Source of the DNA: DAOTWA01 sp034435955
GTDB taxonomy: Bacteria > Chloroflexota > Anaerolineae > Anaerolineales > Anaerolineaceae
Reading direction: 5' to 3'
NCBI GenBank assembly: GCA_034435955.1
Contig: DAOTWA010000036.1
Location: forward strand, 1 to 49,934
DNA length: 49,934 nucleotides
Shown: positions 1 to 7,497 of the stretch, piece after piece
Layout: every line of letters starts with the position of its first letter
Numbering within the stretch: position 1 is the stretch's first letter
The notes under the pieces: generated by a model
Told to the model about the DNA's origin: nothing
The model's input: the letters and a program-made list of their open reading frames with translations, nothing else
Databases searched by the model: none
Program-made: the position numbers and the translations under genes

Positions 1-121
1 CGAGGAGGGGATTTGATTTTCTCAGCTCGACAAAGCGAACATGAATGATTATTTCTGCACAAGTGGCACGCGAGTTGGAACTCACTCAATGCATCTGACC
101 TTAATTTCACCGGGTGGAACG

Positions 122-130
122 TGATACAAT
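122..130 (+). promoter_or_regulatory. Candidate extended -10 promoter of the TGS-domain kinase
   Basis: An extended -10 element reads TG-A-TACAAT, about 30 bases before the ATG at 161. No good -35 hexamer lies at the normal distance, which is common for extended -10 promoters. The assignment rests on the hexamer match alone. Confidence 0.35.
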
Positions 131-160
131 TGCGACGCAAAAAGAGGATTGGGGTAAACA

Positions 161-1888
161 ATGGTGTTGATCAAGCCTGTGCCGATCACAATTTCGGATC
201 ATAAGCGCGATACGGTTGAAATCTACCTGCCGGATGGGCGGGTATTATCCGGTCCGCGTCATACACCGGTGGGAGCATTTCTGGATGCGCTGCCGGAAAA
301 AGACAATCCGCGCATCGTCGGCGCGGTGGTGAACGGCGAACTTCGCGAGCTCACATTTCCTATCGATATCGAGTCAAAAGTGCGCCCGGTCACCATGTCG
401 GATTCTGACGGCGCGCGCATTTACCGGCGCTCAATCACCTTCCTGCTCGAGGTGGCCTTTGAGGACCTCTTTCCCAACGCAGCGCTGAATATTGATCATT
501 CGGTGGCTTCAGGTGGATTCTTCTGCCGGGTGGCGGGGCGGGAACCGCTCACCCGAGAGGAGCTTGAGCGCCTGGAAGCGCACATGCGCGAGCTGGTCGC
601 GGCCGATTTACCGCTTGAGCGCAGCCTCGTCCCTTTGGAGGAAGCAATCGCTTACTTCCAGTCAAAAGGGCAGACGGACAAAGTGCGCCTTTTGAAATAC
701 CGGCAAAAGGATAAGCTGGTCCTTTACAGCCTGGGCGACCATCGGGATTACCACCACGGCTACATGGTGCCATCAACCGGTTATCTGACCCTGTTTGCTC
801 TGATCCCGATGGGAGGGGGCTTCGTGTTACAGTACCCGCGGCGGCATTCGCCGGACAGGCTGTTGCCGATGCCCGCTTATCCCAAATTGCTGGATACCTT
901 TCAGCAATATGGAAACTGGCTGCAACGTCTGGGAATCGAAAGTGTTGGCGCACTGAATGAGGCCATTGAGTCCAACCGTATTCGTTCGATCATCCTGATC
1001 TCCGAGGCGCTGCATGAGCAGCAAATCGCTGAGATTGCCAGCCAGATCGCTGAGCGTCGCGACCGTATACGCCTGGTGCTGATATCAGGTCCTTCATCTT
1101 CCGGTAAGACGACTTTTTCGAAACGCCTGGCCATCCAGCTTTTGACGCAAGGCATATCGCCCTTTGCACTCGAGCTGGATAATTATTTTGTCGACCGCGA
1201 AAAAACCCCGCTGGATGAGAACGGCCAGTACGATTACGAGGCTTTAGAGGCGCTGGACCTGAACAGGTTGAACAACGACCTGGTCCATCTAATCGCTGGC
1301 GAACAGGTGCAATTACCGTACTTCAACTTCAAGGCGGGTAAGAGCGAGCCAGGGGATACGATCCGGCTGGGTAAGAATCAGCTCATTATCATGGAGGGAA
1401 TTCACGGATTGAATCCCAAGCTGGTGCCCTCCATTCCGCAAGAACAGACCTACCGGATTTACGTGTCGGCGCTCACCCAGCTCAACCTGGATCGCCACAA
1501 CCGCATCTCCACTACCGACACGCGCTTGCTGCGGCGAATCCTGCGCGATGCGCACGACCGCGGCTATTCGGCTCAACAAACGATCGCCCGTTGGGAGTCG
1601 GTGCGGCGTGGTGAACGCCTGTACATTTTCCCGTATCAGGAAAATGCCGACATCATCTTCAACTCGGCCCTGGTGTACGAGATCCCGGCGATCAAACCGC
1701 TGGTTGAGCCGCTACTGCGCCAGGTACCTTTCGGCACAGCGGAATACATCGAAGCCAAACGGCTGCTTACCTTCATGGAATGGTTCCGGGCGATCGACGG
1801 TGCGCCCATACCGGATAACTCGATCTTGCGTGAATTCATCGGGGATTCAATCTTGGAAGATTTCAAGCTGTGGCAGGGGACGAACTGA
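161..1888 (+). CDS. Nucleoside (uridine) kinase-like protein with N-terminal TGS/ThrRS-type domains
   Basis: This 575-residue protein combines ThrRS-like front domains with a P-loop kinase of the uridine kinase/phosphoribulokinase family. Residues about 17-75 resemble a TGS domain. Residues about 85-195 resemble the second additional domain of threonyl-tRNA synthetase, with an HS...GGFFCRV stretch and an LTREELERLE helix. The kinase starts near residue 300, with Walker A GPSSSGKTT at 310-318, an LDNYF motif at 339-343 and an IIMEGIHGLNP segment near 409. By family it probably phosphorylates a nucleoside such as uridine with a nucleoside triphosphate; the true substrate is not known. A paralogous kinase with a different N-terminus lies at 46545-47885. 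It is monocistronic, and a strong hairpin follows it. Confidence 0.85.
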   Translation: MVLIKPVPITISDHKRDTVEIYLPDGRVLSGPRHTPVGAFLDALPEKDNPRIVGAVVNGELRELTFPIDIESKVRPVTMSDSDGARIYRRSITFLLEVAFEDLFPNAALNIDHSVASGGFFCRVAGREPLTREELERLEAHMRELVAADLPLERSLVPLEEAIAYFQSKGQTDKVRLLKYRQKDKLVLYSLGDHRDYHHGYMVPSTGYLTLFALIPMGGGFVLQYPRRHSPDRLLPMPAYPKLLDTFQQYGNWLQRLGIESVGALNEAIESNRIRSIILISEALHEQQIAEIASQIAERRDRIRLVLISGPSSSGKTTFSKRLAIQLLTQGISPFALELDNYFVDREKTPLDENGQYDYEALEALDLNRLNNDLVHLIAGEQVQLPYFNFKAGKSEPGDTIRLGKNQLIIMEGIHGLNPKLVPSIPQEQTYRIYVSALTQLNLDRHNRISTTDTRLLRRILRDAHDRGYSAQQTIARWESVRRGERLYIFPYQENADIIFNSALVYEIPAIKPLVEPLLRQVPFGTAEYIEAKRLLTFMEWFRAIDGAPIPDNSILREFIGDSILEDFKLWQGTN

Positions 1889-1932
1889 GCGAAAAACCTT
1901 TTTTCGCCCTACCCATTTGACAAGCATCGATT

Positions 1933-1961
1933 CGCCCCTCTATTCCTTGCATAGAGGGGCG
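1933..1961. terminator. Bidirectional hairpin between convergent genes
   Basis: A perfect 11-bp inverted repeat (CGCCCCTCTAT / ATAGAGGGGCG) with a 7-nt loop lies between the convergent kinase and aminotransferase genes. The + side is followed by an A/T-rich stretch without a long U tract. It could end transcription from both sides. Confidence 0.6.
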
Positions 1962-1996
1962 ATTAAATCTCCACCAGCAACGACGATCTATTCACC

Positions 1997-3226
1997 TTAC
2001 CCGTTCAGATCGAGCTCTTGGCGCAGAACGCGCGACAGACGGCTAATCCCTTCGTTGATCGTTTCCGGATTCTGATAGGAGAAATTCAGCCGCATGGTAT
2101 TTTTCCCATCGCCTTTGGGGTGAAACGAGACGCCAGGCACGAAGGCGACCTTTTGCTCGATGGCTTTTTCGAGGATTTTGGTGGCGTCCAGGTGCTCAGG
2201 CAAGGTCACCCAGAGGAACAGGCCGCCCAACGGGCGTGTCCAGCGGACGCCCGGCGGCATATGCTCTTCGAGCGATTCGAGCATCGCGTCGCGGCGCTCC
2301 CGGTAAGTGTCACGGATAATTTTGACATGCCGGTCCAGAAAGCCGCCGCGTCCGACCTCATAGGCAACGATCTGGTTGAAAGTGGAAGTGTGCAGGTCGG
2401 CGCCTTGCTTGGCCTGGACGAGTTTGCGAATGACTTCTGGTGGGGCGATGACCCAGGCCAGGCGGATGCCCGGCGCAAGGATTTTCGAGAAAGTGCTCAA
2501 ATAGATCACATTGCCGCGGTAGCAGGCATCGTGGTTGGTGCGGATGCGGCCATCTAGCTCAACGACCGACGGCAGGTGCTCGCCTTCAAAGCGAAGCTGA
2601 CCGTACGGGTCATCCTCGATGATGGGTACTCCATAGCGGTCGGCCAGCTCAACCAGGCGGTAGCGCCGCTCAAGGGGAATGGTGACGCCGGTCGGATTCT
2701 GGAAATTAGGCAAGATATAGATGAATTTGGGGCCGGCGCGCAACGCTTCCTCGAGCGCTTCGGTACGGATTCCGTTTTCGTCCGATGGCACGGCGATGTA
2801 TTCTGCGCCGTAGGCATTCCAGGCCTGCAATGCGCCCAGATAGGTGGGTGATTCGACCAGAATACGATCCCCACGATTGATAAAGATCTTGCCCAGCAAA
2901 TCGAGAGCCTGCTGTGATCCTGATGTGATCAGAATGTTGTCAGGGGAAATAGCTATGCCGTAACGTGCGGAGTGTCGGGCGATCATCTCGCGCAGGGGGA
3001 GATAGCCTTCTGTGGTTCCATATTGCAGCGCGGTGGAAGCCATCGTATCCAGGACGCGAATGCAGGCTTCTTTGAACTCCTTTACCGGAAAGACCTCTGG
3101 GGCGGGCATCCCGCCCGCGAAGGAGATCACGTCCGGCAGCTCGGTGAATTTGAGGAGCTCGCGAATCGCGGAGCTCGACATCCGTTGCGTGCGTTGGGCG
3201 TAGCGATAATCCCAAGGTGTTTGCAT
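1997..3226 (-). CDS. PLP-dependent aminotransferase, LysN/2-aminoadipate transaminase-like
   Basis: A fold-type I aminotransferase of 409 residues, close to the normal size for the LysN/Aro8 group. Visible motifs are the NPTG substrate loop (177-180), the EDDPY segment with the PLP-contacting Asp and Tyr (204-208) and the Schiff-base lysine Lys248 in STFSKILAPG. The N-terminal SFAGGMPAPEVFP stretch is typical of the aminoadipate/aromatic group. It transfers an amino group between 2-oxoglutarate/glutamate and an aromatic, branched or aminoadipate substrate; the exact substrate cannot be read from the sequence. An AAGGAG Shine-Dalgarno lies a few bases before the ATG. No lysine-biosynthesis genes are adjacent, so a broad-specificity role is possible. 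Confidence 0.85.
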   Translation of the reverse strand: MQTPWDYRYAQRTQRMSSSAIRELLKFTELPDVISFAGGMPAPEVFPVKEFKEACIRVLDTMASTALQYGTTEGYLPLREMIARHSARYGIAISPDNILITSGSQQALDLLGKIFINRGDRILVESPTYLGALQAWNAYGAEYIAVPSDENGIRTEALEEALRAGPKFIYILPNFQNPTGVTIPLERRYRLVELADRYGVPIIEDDPYGQLRFEGEHLPSVVELDGRIRTNHDACYRGNVIYLSTFSKILAPGIRLAWVIAPPEVIRKLVQAKQGADLHTSTFNQIVAYEVGRGGFLDRHVKIIRDTYRERRDAMLESLEEHMPPGVRWTRPLGGLFLWVTLPEHLDATKILEKAIEQKVAFVPGVSFHPKGDGKNTMRLNFSYQNPETINEGISRLSRVLRQELDLNG

Positions 3227-3382
3227 TCTTACTCCTTATGCGAACTGGATAGGTAGAATCGAATGGAGTTGCACTGAGTTTCGCCGTCGATATTCCGTTT
3301 CCTTTCCTTCCGCCGATGGCTCACAATCTCAGCCGCAATTTCGGCGGATCATTTCAGCCCGATTCACAGCCCTAGACGCCAT

Positions 3383-3409
3383 GATGCGGGCACTGGCTGT
3401 GCCCGCATC
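3383..3409 (-). terminator. Hairpin after the SHMT-GcvT gene
   Basis: A perfect 11-bp stem (GATGCGGGCAC / GTGCCCGCATC) with a 5-nt loop starts 8 bases past the stop codon of the minus-strand SHMT-GcvT gene. No U tract follows, so termination efficiency is uncertain. Confidence 0.55.
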
Positions 3410-3416
3410 ACATTTG

Positions 3417-6400
3417 CTAGGGTTTAGGGAACCGGGATATGACCAGGGCCTGTGTGGGCAAGACGACGCGGTCGCCAATCGAAAGCTCCGCCGGCGGTTT
3501 GCCAATGCTTTGCGGCGCCCCCTGATACACCGCTATGGGCGTGCCCTCCTCAGCGAAGTTCAAGTCGACGAAAGCCTGTCCGGTGAGAAAGCCTTCGCTG
3601 TCAATGGCGCAACTGGTCACTACTCCGATCACGCGGCCTTTGCGGTCCACGACCGGGTCTCCGAGGTGAGCCATACGCACACCTTTCTCGGTAAAGCGGA
3701 AGCGCACCACTACGCCGCTGCGGCCTTTCTCGCGCTGAATGTACGCAGCACGGCCGATGAACCAGGGTTTGTAAACCTTCACATAGGAGCCGAAACCTGC
3801 CTCGGCTACGCCCAGGTTCAGACGACCGCCCATCTCGTTGCCGTAAAGCGGCAGACCGGCTTCCGTGCGAAGCGAATCGCGCGCGCCCAGGCCGCATGGT
3901 TTCATGCCGAAGCCTTCGCCCACCTTCAGAAGGGCATTCCAGAGATCGACCGCCCGGTCAGGATGAACGAACAGCTCGAAGGCCATCTTCTCACCGGTGT
4001 AGCCGGTGCGCGATACCACCAGATCGAAACCGCCAACGACTGCCTCACACAGCTCGGTGCGCTTGAGGGCCATGATACGTTGGCGCGTGGGAGCGTCAGC
4101 ACCCAGCGCAAGCAGGATATCGCGCGACTTCGGTCCCTGGAGGGCAATGTCCACGCGCATATCCGCGCCTTCTTTGCGGTCCCGCAAATTCCGCAGGACG
4201 GCATTGTATCCCAGGACGCGCGCCCAGGGGCGCTCATTATCGACTAACACCTGACCCGCGAGAACAGCGTTCAGCCAGGCCCAATCCTTGTCATCGTTGG
4301 CCGCGTTGACCACGACCAGGTATTTCTGCTCACCGCGCCGGTAGACGAGGGTATCATCGATCACGTTCGCGTCAGGGTCGAGGAAGTGGGTATAGCAAGA
4401 CTCGCCTACCTGCAAGGCGGCAATGTCGTTTCCGACGACGCTGTCCAGGAACAGGGAGGCATCCGGCCCCTCGACCTGATAGACGCCCATGTGGGCGACG
4501 TCGAACAGGCCGGCCGCCTGGCGGGTGGCCAAATGTTCTTCCACCACCGAGGTATACCAGACTGGCATTTCCCAGCCGGCGAAGGCGACCATTTTCGCGC
4601 CCATGCTCTTGTGGACTTCATAAAGCGGGGTGTGCCGCAATTCGCCTTCCTTTTCTTCCCAGGCGAATTTGGGCAGCGGTGTCCCCTCCCCGGCGGGTAT
4701 ACCGATATAGTAGGGTTTGCGGGCATCGGCAGGCTGCCCGGCAGCCGTTACGACCGGTTCCGCCTGGGATTCAATCACGGTGACCGGTCCTGGGATACGC
4801 CGAATGGGGTCTGCATCGAAGGCGGAGTAACCATCTGAAAGATCACGCAGCCAGGTGGCGGCAAGGGGAGCTTTCGCGGCAGGAACGCTCAGGCGGTAAT
4901 GCTTCTGGTCCACACAGGACAAGATACCTTCCACATCGCCGCGGGTGGTGTGTACGCGGGTGGGCTGGCTCTGGCCGGGCTTCAGGGCTTCGGTGTCGCT
5001 GCTGAAGACGTATGCGACGTAATGACGCACGTTCTCACCAGCCAACTCATATGCGACCCAGCCATTTTCACGCGCTGGCTTGTCGTCGATGTAAAAATAA
5101 TGGGGATAGCCGTGAACAGGCGTCTCTTCGACCTGCCCGGCTTTCTCGGCCAGCGAGCGGACGCGTAGCTTTACGTCTTCGAGGACATCGAAGTCGACTT
5201 TTGCGCGCACGGTTGGCCCCTGACGGGTATCAACGCGATAAGGGACGGTAGCTTTCATCAGGTCAGCGATAGCGTCCCCTATCTGGATCATGTCGCTCTC
5301 TTTCAAACCGCGCTGGGTCACCCAAGGGGTGCCAAAACGGATGCCGGAAGCGAGCGCGGCGGTTTTATCTCCCGGTATGGTGTTGCGATTGGCGACCAGA
5401 CCAGCCACGTCCATGATGCGGGCGGCCATATCTCCGGACAGGGGGGTGCCGTCTGGGCCAATCACGGACTTACAATCAAAATTCGAGAGGTGGGTGTTGG
5501 TGCCCCCATACGGGATACGCAATCCACGTTCTTTCAGGCGCCCCGTCAGAACTTCGCAATTTTTGACGATCTGCTGCTGGAGATTCTTGAACTGTTCGCT
5601 GCGCGCCAGTTTGAAGGTGGTGGCTAGGGCGGCGAACACGTGAACGTGTGGACCACCCTGTTCGCCGGGGAACACAGCCCGATCGAGTTTGCGGGCCAGG
5701 GCGGCATCGTGGGTCAAAATAACCGCAGCGCGCGGGCCGCACAGCGTCTTGTGGGTGGTAAAGGTGATGACATGAGCATAACCGACCGGCGAGGGGATCA
5801 CGCCGGCGGCGATCAACCCGGCGATATGGGAGATGTCGGCCAGAAGGTAAGCGCCGACCTCATCGGCGATGGCGCGAAAACGGGGCCAATCCGGTGCCCA
5901 GGAGTAGGATGAATAACCAGCGACAATGATCTTCGGTTGGGTTTCCTTGGCAATCGCCGCCACGGCGTCGTAGTCGATCTGTTCGGTCCGTGGGTCGACG
6001 GTGTAATGCACGGCGTGATAGAACTTGCCGGAGCGGTTGACCGACGATCCGTGGGTCAGGTGGCCGCCGTGGAGCAAATTCATGCCCAGGAGAGTATCGC
6101 CGGGATTGAGCAGGGCGGTGTACACGGCGTTGTTGGCTGGGGCTCCGGAGAGGGGCTGGACGTTGGCGAACAGGCTATCAGCGCTGTATCCGTTGGCGGC
6201 GAATGCTTCCACACAACGCCGACGGGCCAGAGATTCGATGATATCGGCGTATTCGACGCCTTTGTAATAACGAGGGTCGGAATAGCGCCGATAGTAAGTT
6301 AAACGCGCTGGAAAATCGAGGATTTCACTCTCGGTCATCCAGCGCGTTTCCTCGTCCGGGTATCCTTCGGCGTAAATGTTTTGCAATGCCGAGCCCAAGG

Positions 6401-6542
6401 ATTCCCGCACCGCTAAAGGTGCGGTGCTTTCACTGGGTATGAGAATAATCTTACGTTGCTGGCGCTCGGCTTCAAGCCTGCAGATTTCATATACAGACGG
6501 GTCGAGATCGGCCAGGCTGCCACGAAAGATAAAATCGGTCAT
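3417..6542 (-). CDS. Serine hydroxymethyltransferase-aminomethyltransferase (GlyA-GcvT) fusion
   Basis: One 1041-residue frame holds two one-carbon enzymes. Residues 1 to about 470 are a serine hydroxymethyltransferase, which makes glycine and 5,10-methylene-THF from serine. It has YAEGYP (57-62), LLHGGHLTHG (156-165) and the PLP lysine Lys265 in TTHKTLCGP. Residues about 632-1041 are the glycine-cleavage T protein, with FDVAHMG near 680, a VVVNAAN...D segment and the conserved C-terminal barrel. The roughly 160 residues between them match neither enzyme. The SHMT part is divergent: PSEST replaces the usual ASEN, an insertion follows YAEGYP, and ISHIAGL replaces MAHIAGL. No gcvH or gcvP lies nearby. 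A GAGGAG Shine-Dalgarno precedes the ATG and a consensus promoter lies 139 nt upstream. Confidence 0.9.
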   Translation of the reverse strand: MTDFIFRGSLADLDPSVYEICRLEAERQQRKIILIPSESTAPLAVRESLGSALQNIYAEGYPDEETRWMTESEILDFPARLTYYRRYSDPRYYKGVEYADIIESLARRRCVEAFAANGYSADSLFANVQPLSGAPANNAVYTALLNPGDTLLGMNLLHGGHLTHGSSVNRSGKFYHAVHYTVDPRTEQIDYDAVAAIAKETQPKIIVAGYSSYSWAPDWPRFRAIADEVGAYLLADISHIAGLIAAGVIPSPVGYAHVITFTTHKTLCGPRAAVILTHDAALARKLDRAVFPGEQGGPHVHVFAALATTFKLARSEQFKNLQQQIVKNCEVLTGRLKERGLRIPYGGTNTHLSNFDCKSVIGPDGTPLSGDMAARIMDVAGLVANRNTIPGDKTAALASGIRFGTPWVTQRGLKESDMIQIGDAIADLMKATVPYRVDTRQGPTVRAKVDFDVLEDVKLRVRSLAEKAGQVEETPVHGYPHYFYIDDKPARENGWVAYELAGENVRHYVAYVFSSDTEALKPGQSQPTRVHTTRGDVEGILSCVDQKHYRLSVPAAKAPLAATWLRDLSDGYSAFDADPIRRIPGPVTVIESQAEPVVTAAGQPADARKPYYIGIPAGEGTPLPKFAWEEKEGELRHTPLYEVHKSMGAKMVAFAGWEMPVWYTSVVEEHLATRQAAGLFDVAHMGVYQVEGPDASLFLDSVVGNDIAALQVGESCYTHFLDPDANVIDDTLVYRRGEQKYLVVVNAANDDKDWAWLNAVLAGQVLVDNERPWARVLGYNAVLRNLRDRKEGADMRVDIALQGPKSRDILLALGADAPTRQRIMALKRTELCEAVVGGFDLVVSRTGYTGEKMAFELFVHPDRAVDLWNALLKVGEGFGMKPCGLGARDSLRTEAGLPLYGNEMGGRLNLGVAEAGFGSYVKVYKPWFIGRAAYIQREKGRSGVVVRFRFTEKGVRMAHLGDPVVDRKGRVIGVVTSCAIDSEGFLTGQAFVDLNFAEEGTPIAVYQGAPQSIGKPPAELSIGDRVVLPTQALVISRFPKP

Positions 6543-6855
6543 GGACTCTCTCCTCGATCATGGTAAGGTCCTTATGGAAGGCAGCGACAGCGTGTGAATC
6601 CGCCGTCCGGCTCTCCAACTTGGGTACAAACGTTTCACCCGCGGCATATCCAATCCAGGTAACCGGCCCCAAGCATCTGTATTGTAGTCGTTGGAATGTA
6701 CAGGGTCAAGTGTATAAGTTCATGACCGAGTTATGACCTTGATGCCGATCAGGATGGGAGGCGCTACGTGGCTCGTAGAATAAACGGATTATCCGCTATA
6801 ATCGAACCGGTTACTGCATAGATGATGTGATCTTTGATAACCTTGGTCTTGTGAG
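6543..6855. other. Divergent intergenic region with the SHMT-GcvT leader
   Basis: These 313 bases contain no credible gene. On the minus strand they hold the SHMT-GcvT promoter and an approximately 130-nt leader with several short complementary segments (for example GGGT...ACCC and CCGC...GCGG). On the plus strand a TATAAT at 6797-6802 may be the -10 box of the acetyltransferase gene, but it has no clear -35 partner. Confidence 0.5.
6681..6709 (-). promoter_or_regulatory. Sigma-70 promoter of the SHMT-GcvT fusion
   Basis: On the minus strand TTGACC (6704-6709) and TACAAT (6681-6686) are separated by exactly 17 bp. This is close to consensus and predicts a start near 6674 and a leader of about 130 nt. 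Confidence 0.7.
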
Positions 6856-7449
6856 ATGCGTGGCATGAGCGTTAATGTTGTAGAAGTCGAGCTGGAATTT
6901 CAACCGTTAACTAAAGAACGCTGGACCGATTTGGAGGCGTTATTTGGCAGGCGAGGAGCCTACGGTGGCTGCTGGTGCATGTGGTGGCGATTGTCCAATC
7001 AAGAGTTCTCAGCCGGCGCGGGTGAGGGCAACCGTGAGGCGTTCCGCCAGCTTGTTGGGTCGGAAGTGCCCACCGGTGTACTGGCATATGCGGAAGGCAA
7101 GGCGGTCGGGTGGTGCGCTATCGCCCCGCGAGATCACTATCCCCGTCTGGCACGTTCACGGGTGCTGGCGCCAGTAGACGAAACGCCTGTGTGGTCCATC
7201 ACTTGTTTTTACGTAACGCGCCCCTACCGACGTAAGGGGGTCTCATACCGCCTCATTCAGGCAGCGGTCGATTATGCTCGTTCACGCGATGCGAAAATAG
7301 TGGAAGGTTATCCGGTCGAGCCGGATGCGGAAAAAGGTATGCCCGATCCGTACGCGTACACAGGATTGGCGGATGCTTTCCGCAAGGCTGGTTTCGTAGA
7401 GGTGGCGCGACGTTCGCCGCGCAGACCGATCATGCGTTTCAAGTGTTGA
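6856..7449 (+). CDS. GNAT-family N-acetyltransferase
   Basis: A 197-residue protein with the GNAT acetyl-CoA site VTRPYRRKGVSYRL (RxxGxS type) near residue 115, followed by the long helix AVDYARSRDAK. The N-terminal half carries a Cys/Trp-rich stretch, GGCWCMWWR, recognisable from one subgroup of uncharacterised GNAT proteins. It should transfer acetyl from acetyl-CoA to an amine on a small molecule or protein; nothing in the sequence or neighbours identifies the acceptor. The start may be the ATG at 6856 or the one at 6865; neither has a strong Shine-Dalgarno. Confidence 0.8.
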   Translation: MRGMSVNVVEVELEFQPLTKERWTDLEALFGRRGAYGGCWCMWWRLSNQEFSAGAGEGNREAFRQLVGSEVPTGVLAYAEGKAVGWCAIAPRDHYPRLARSRVLAPVDETPVWSITCFYVTRPYRRKGVSYRLIQAAVDYARSRDAKIVEGYPVEPDAEKGMPDPYAYTGLADAFRKAGFVEVARRSPRRPIMRFKC

Positions 7450-7497
7450 AAACTCGCAGCCTATATTCCATTACCTTTTCTTGGTGGATGTCCATCC

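Noticed and set aside
1..160. Partial gene at the left edge
   Set aside because: No frame with a family motif was found in the first 160 bases; only a promoter-like element near 122-130 was seen.
3381..4247. 288-residue open frame antisense to the GcvT part of the fusion
   Set aside because: It is a shadow of the reverse frame: no recognisable motif, and the minus-strand protein matches a known family over the same bases.
6543..6674. Glycine, THF or TPP riboswitch in the SHMT-GcvT leader
   Set aside because: A stretch like ACCTGGATTGGATA resembles part of the TPP aptamer, but the leader is too short upstream of it, the CTGAGA box is missing, and glycine and THF core motifs are absent.
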